Assembly (NCBI GenBank): GCA_003232595.1
Contig: QIIJ01000645.1
Span: 1 to 9,521, forward strand
Reading direction: 5' to 3'
Origin: Aurantimonadaceae bacterium
GTDB taxonomy: Bacteria; Pseudomonadota; Alphaproteobacteria; Rhizobiales; Rhizobiaceae
Length of the DNA stretch: 9,521 nt
Position 1 is the stretch's first letter. Every line of letters begins with the position of its first letter. Both the position numbers and the translations under genes were made by a program. The notes under the pieces were generated by a model. It was given only the letters and a program-made list of their open reading frames with translations, ran no database searches and had not been told where the DNA came from. Shown in pieces: positions 6,782 through 9,521 of the stretch.

Positions 6782-7579
6782 TCAGACCGGTTGAACTGCC
6801 AGAATGACGGCAAAAGCAACCGCTGCCACAATCAACCCGTCCACCCTGTCCATTATCCCACCATGACCGGGAATGATATTGCCTGAATCCTTGACCTTGA
6901 AGTATCGTTTGACCCAGGATTCAAACAGGTCGCCAATCTGGGACAATATCGACAAGGCACCGGCCAAAAATACGGGAACCAGTTGTGTATCAGCAAAACG
7001 ACTTAGCAAAATGGTTCCGATAACAGCTGCCATCAGACCGCCAAAAAAGCCGGACCAGGTTTTTTTGGGTGACACTGAGGGCATCAGTTTCGGCCCGCCA
7101 ATTGCCCGACCGGCAAAATAGGCCCCGATATCAGTTGACCAGACAATCACAAAGAGAAGTAAAACAAGCACCAACCCGTTTTGGGATTCCCGCAAAAATA
7201 TCAGCGAAAAAGCAGGCAGCAGCGCATAAACCAGCCCTGTTGACACCCAAACTCGCTGATTTTTGAACCATTCCCAAAGTGCCAGCCCGATGGTTGCCCC
7301 GATGGTTGCTATGGTGACAACGGGCAATGGTGTTAAAATCGGCACCAAAACTGCTGCCCCGGCAGCGCTTGCTACAATAATCAGTCCTGCGACACCAATC
7401 CGTCCTGCCCCCGATTTCGAGGTTATGGATTTCCATTCGATAAATATACAAACTCCGGCAATTCCGGCAAGCAATCGAAACGGCCAACCGCCGTACCATG
7501 TGACAACAAGAACCACGCTTCCCAGAACAACTGCAGAGATGATGCGGAGCCGCAGTTCAGAACCTGCGCCCGGTATCAC
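6782..7579 (-). CDS. cdsA: phosphatidate cytidylyltransferase (CDP-diglyceride synthase) CdsA
   Basis: CdsA is a polytopic inner-membrane enzyme that makes CDP-diacylglycerol from phosphatidate and CTP, the branch point to all phospholipids. The 265-residue product is slightly shorter than E. coli CdsA. Several hydrophobic segments are evident, for example about 13-28, 64-80, 86-102 and 137-147. Conserved elements are WSTDIGAYFAGR (147-158), SPKKTWSGFFGG (170-181) and the family signature from Ser221 to Asp247, with WVKRYFKVKD and PGHGGIMDRVD. The start is GTG at 7579, overlapping the uppS stop as GTGA, with AGGA 9 nt upstream. That overlap indicates translational coupling to uppS. dxr, which in many alphaproteobacteria follows this gene, is absent. 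Confidence 0.96.
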   Translation of the reverse strand: MIPGAGSELRLRIISAVVLGSVVLVVTWYGGWPFRLLAGIAGVCIFIEWKSITSKSGAGRIGVAGLIIVASAAGAAVLVPILTPLPVVTIATIGATIGLALWEWFKNQRVWVSTGLVYALLPAFSLIFLRESQNGLVLVLLLFVIVWSTDIGAYFAGRAIGGPKLMPSVSPKKTWSGFFGGLMAAVIGTILLSRFADTQLVPVFLAGALSILSQIGDLFESWVKRYFKVKDSGNIIPGHGGIMDRVDGLIVAAVAFAVILAVQPV

Positions 7580-8270
7580 GATGCGACTTCCTGCTTAAGA
7601 CCCCCAAACCTGCGATCTCTGGATTGATAAATCGACAGGGCCCGGGCGAATTCATCCCGGTTGAAGTCCGGCCAATGGCAGTCAACAAAAACAAATTCAG
7701 AATAGGCCACCTGCCACAACAGAAAGTTGGACAACCGCATTTCACCCGATGTGCGGATAATCAAATCGGGGTCTGGAATATTTGCGGTATCGAGGCGCGT
7801 GGATATCAGCCGGTTATCGATGTCTTTACTGGCAAGCGAGCCGTTCTCCACTTCAATTGCGATTTGGCGAACAGCACGGGAAATTTCGTCACGCGCGCCA
7901 TAATTAAACGCAATAACCAGTTTCAGACCATCATTGGCTCTCGTCAGGTTTTCGGCCTCTTCAATCAGCGATTTGATATCGCTTGCCAGATTTTCACGCT
8001 CGCCAATCACCTGTACACAGATATTTTCCCGGTGCAGATCAGCAAGATCCCGACGGATAAACAGCTTTAATAAACTCATCAGGTCGCTGATTTCACTTTG
8101 TGGCCTTGACCAGTTTTCAGATGAAAATGAAAACAGGGTCAGATATTCAATGCCAAACCCGACTGCATGCTCAACAGTTTTTGACTGCGCATCAATCCGC
8201 GTTCAGCTGCCCAGCGTCCATTGCCGTCCATGATTATCGCCACATGTCGCGGCGAGGAATCCTCGAACAT
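7576..8270 (-). pseudogene. uppS: undecaprenyl diphosphate synthase UppS, frame broken by an apparent 31-nt deletion
   Basis: UppS condenses eight isopentenyl diphosphates onto farnesyl diphosphate to give the C55 carrier of peptidoglycan and O-antigen units; it is normally essential. From ATG at 8270 (GAGG 6 nt upstream; an in-frame ATG at 8282 is also possible) the frame reads HVAIIMDGNGRWAAERGLMRSQ, the catalytic Asp and diphosphate-binding start of the family, but stops at TGA 8141-8139 after 43 codons. The rest of the enzyme continues in another frame from about 8181: KTVEHAVGFGIEYLTL, then SFSSENWSRP, LLKLFIRRDLADLHREN, VIAFNYGARDEI, IRTSGEMRLSNFLLWQ and HWPDF, ending at 7576. Compared with rhizobial homologues as I remember them, about ten residues with the GHRxGVExxR pattern are missing at the junction, which means about 31 nt lost. 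The lost part includes the conserved histidine equivalent to E. coli His43. The downstream part alone lacks the catalytic aspartate. An assembly error is a real alternative. Confidence 0.85.
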
Positions 8271-8323
8271 TACAGACCTCATTTGCGATTTGCTCCTGTT
8301 ATTGCTGAACCAATTTTCGCAGA

Positions 8324-8887
8324 CTACACCTGCATGATTTCCGTTTCCTTCTGCGCAAGAAGGGCATCAATTTCAGTGATGGCTTCGTCGGTGAGTTTCT
8401 GAACCTTGTCTGATTCTGCCCGCGCATCATCCTGCCCCAGTTCCTTGTCCTTTTCCAGTTTCTTCAAGGCCTCCATGCCGTCACGGCGCACATGGCGCAC
8501 GGCCACCCTTGCATTTTCTGCATATTGATGGCCGACTTTCACCAGTTCACGACGGCGTTCCTCATTGAGTTCCGGCATAGGCAGGCGCAAATTTGTGCCG
8601 TCAACCACCGGACTGAGGCCGATATTGGAGTTCCTGATTGCTTTTTCAACAGCTGGCACCATCGACTTGTCCCACACCTGAACCGATATCAATCTGGGTT
8701 CAGGCACATTGACAGTAGCGACCTGATTTAACGGCATTTGCTGGCCATAAGCTTCCACTGTGATCGGATCAAGCAATGTTGCAGAAGCACGTCCGGTGCG
8801 CAATCCGCCCAGATCGCTCTTGAACGACGTAGTTGAGCCTTCCATCCGGCGTTTCAAATCATCAATATCAAAGTCTTCCGTTGCCAT
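8324..8887 (-). CDS. frr: ribosome recycling factor Frr
   Basis: Frr, with EF-G, splits the post-termination ribosome so that it can be reused. The 187-residue product matches the usual 185. The N- and C-terminal parts form the long three-helix bundle (LKRRMEGSTTSFKSDLGGLR at 11-30 and the charged stretch from 106 to 180). The small beta domain lies between them, at about 31-103 (YGQQMPLNQVATVNVPEPR). The conserved RTGRAS (30-35) and VRHVRRDG (130-137) segments are present, the latter containing the arginines that contact ribosomal RNA. The ATG at 8887 has AAGGA 8 nt upstream and comes 29 nt after the pyrH stop. The pyrH-frr pair is one of the most conserved in bacteria. Confidence 0.97.
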   Translation of the reverse strand: MATEDFDIDDLKRRMEGSTTSFKSDLGGLRTGRASATLLDPITVEAYGQQMPLNQVATVNVPEPRLISVQVWDKSMVPAVEKAIRNSNIGLSPVVDGTNLRLPMPELNEERRRELVKVGHQYAENARVAVRHVRRDGMEALKKLEKDKELGQDDARAESDKVQKLTDEAITEIDALLAQKETEIMQV

Positions 8888-8916
8888 GATTTAAGTCCTT
8901 GCATGTTAAACAGCTG

Positions 8917-9521
8917 TTAGCCACTGATAGTGGTAGATTTTCCCGCACCCATTAAAACCCTGGCCAGACCGCCCTTGTCGGCAATTGAAAAAACGACGAC
9001 CGGGATGTTGTTATCTTTTGTCAGGCTGATTGCAGCCGCATCCATTACTTTAAGCCCGTTTTCCAAAACCTCAGAATGGCTCAGCCGGTCATATCTGACC
9101 GCATTTTTGTCTTTTTTAGGGTCGGCGGAATACACCCCGTCAACCTGGGTACCTTTGAACAGGGCATCTGCGCCAAATTCCGCAGCCCGCAGGGCAGCGC
9201 CCGTGTCTGTGGTAAAATACGGACTGCCCGTGCCACCGGCAAATATAACGATCCGCCCCGCGTCGCGGTGATTGATCATAACACGCTGCTGAAACGGCTC
9301 ACAAACGGAAGGGATTGCCAGGCCCGAAAGAACCACTGCATCCCCGCCCTGTTTTTCAAGCTCCATTCGCAGCGCCAGCGCATTCATGACGGTTGCAAGC
9401 ATGCCCATATGATCGCCGGTCACCCGGTCGGCCCCGGCTGCTGCCAGTGACAGGCCGCGAAATATATTGCCGCCGCCAATGACCACGCCAATTTCAACAC
9501 CCAGCGCGCGCGCTTCAAGAA
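8917..9521 (-). CDS. pyrH: UMP kinase PyrH (5' end outside the window)
   Basis: PyrH is a hexameric cytosolic enzyme of the amino acid kinase family that phosphorylates UMP to UDP with ATP, feeding pyrimidine nucleotides and UDP-sugars. The visible 200 residues run in frame from the window edge (LEARALGVEIGVVIGGGNIFRG), so about 40 N-terminal residues with the first phosphate-binding loop are missing; a GTG at 9486 is internal and is not the start. Family motifs seen are GGGNIFRG, DRVTGDHMGMLATVMNALAL for UMP binding, FAGGTGSPYFTTDTGAALRA, and the ATP-site region GVYSADPKKDKNA with the SLTKDNNIPVVVFS end. The stop TAA at 8919-8917 is 29 nt before frr. Confidence 0.97.
   Translation of the reverse strand, partial: LEARALGVEIGVVIGGGNIFRGLSLAAAGADRVTGDHMGMLATVMNALALRMELEKQGGDAVVLSGLAIPSVCEPFQQRVMINHRDAGRIVIFAGGTGSPYFTTDTGAALRAAEFGADALFKGTQVDGVYSADPKKDKNAVRYDRLSHSEVLENGLKVMDAAAISLTKDNNIPVVVFSIADKGGLARVLMGAGKSTTISG

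Noticed and set aside
6364..6831. Minus-strand frame of 155 residues overlapping the 5' end of rseP, the spacer and the end of cdsA
   Set aside because: It runs out of frame through two conserved genes, is unusually rich in Cys and Trp, and resembles no protein I know.
8176..8186. Programmed -1 frameshift in uppS at the A5 run
   Set aside because: The heptamer is a poor slippery site and the A run is short; even if slippage occurred, about ten conserved residues would still be missing.
8909..8918. Palindrome AACAGCTGTT at the pyrH stop
   Set aside because: Ten bases of symmetry overlapping a stop codon are too short to distinguish from chance, and no U-tract follows.
1..9521. An undescribed defence, mobile or biosynthetic system
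   Set aside because: Every coding stretch belongs to a well-known core envelope or housekeeping family, gene order is conserved, and no transposase, integrase, tRNA, direct-repeat array or orphan gene is visible.

Overview
The window is one stretch of a cell-envelope and housekeeping cluster. Every gene lies on the minus strand, so transcription runs from the right edge to the left. Gene order along transcription is pyrH - frr - uppS - cdsA - rseP - bamA - lpxD - fabZ - lpxA - lpxI. The presence of lpxI directly after lpxA (rather than an lpxH-type enzyme elsewhere), a single-PDZ RseP of 378 residues, no skp between bamA and lpxD, and a CtrA-type box with GANTC sites upstream of bamA all point to an alphaproteobacterium, most likely of the Hyphomicrobiales (Rhizobiales). 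GC is roughly half by eye. The genus cannot be named from this sequence.

Region by region: 9521-8917 is the C-terminal five-sixths of UMP kinase (pyrH, 5' end outside the window). 8887-8324 is ribosome recycling factor (frr). 8270-7576 is undecaprenyl diphosphate synthase (uppS), whose reading frame is broken near 8180. 7579-6782 is CDP-diglyceride synthase (cdsA), overlapping uppS by 4 nt. A 155-nt spacer with a strong inverted repeat follows, at the place where many alphaproteobacteria carry dxr. 6626-5490 is the site-2 protease RseP. A 204-nt spacer holds the best candidate promoter of the window, with a TTAA-N7-TTAA box. 5285-2892 is BamA. A 61-nt spacer follows, and then the tightly packed lipid A genes lpxD (2830-1781), fabZ (1779-1312), lpxA (1304-513) and lpxI (510 to beyond position 1), separated by 1, 7 and 2 nt. 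lpxI is also frame-broken, near 338-340.

The genes work together in building the envelope. PyrH supplies UDP for nucleotide sugars and nucleic acids, UppS makes the lipid carrier for peptidoglycan and O-antigen, and CdsA makes the phospholipid precursor. RseP carries out intramembrane proteolysis, BamA inserts outer membrane proteins, and LpxA, LpxD and LpxI with FabZ make lipid A and its 3-hydroxyacyl donors.

I see no mobile element, CRISPR array, RNA gene or novel system. What deserves attention is the two disrupted genes, one of them normally essential, the absent dxr, and the cell-cycle-type control signals ahead of bamA. No gap between genes exceeds 204 nt.
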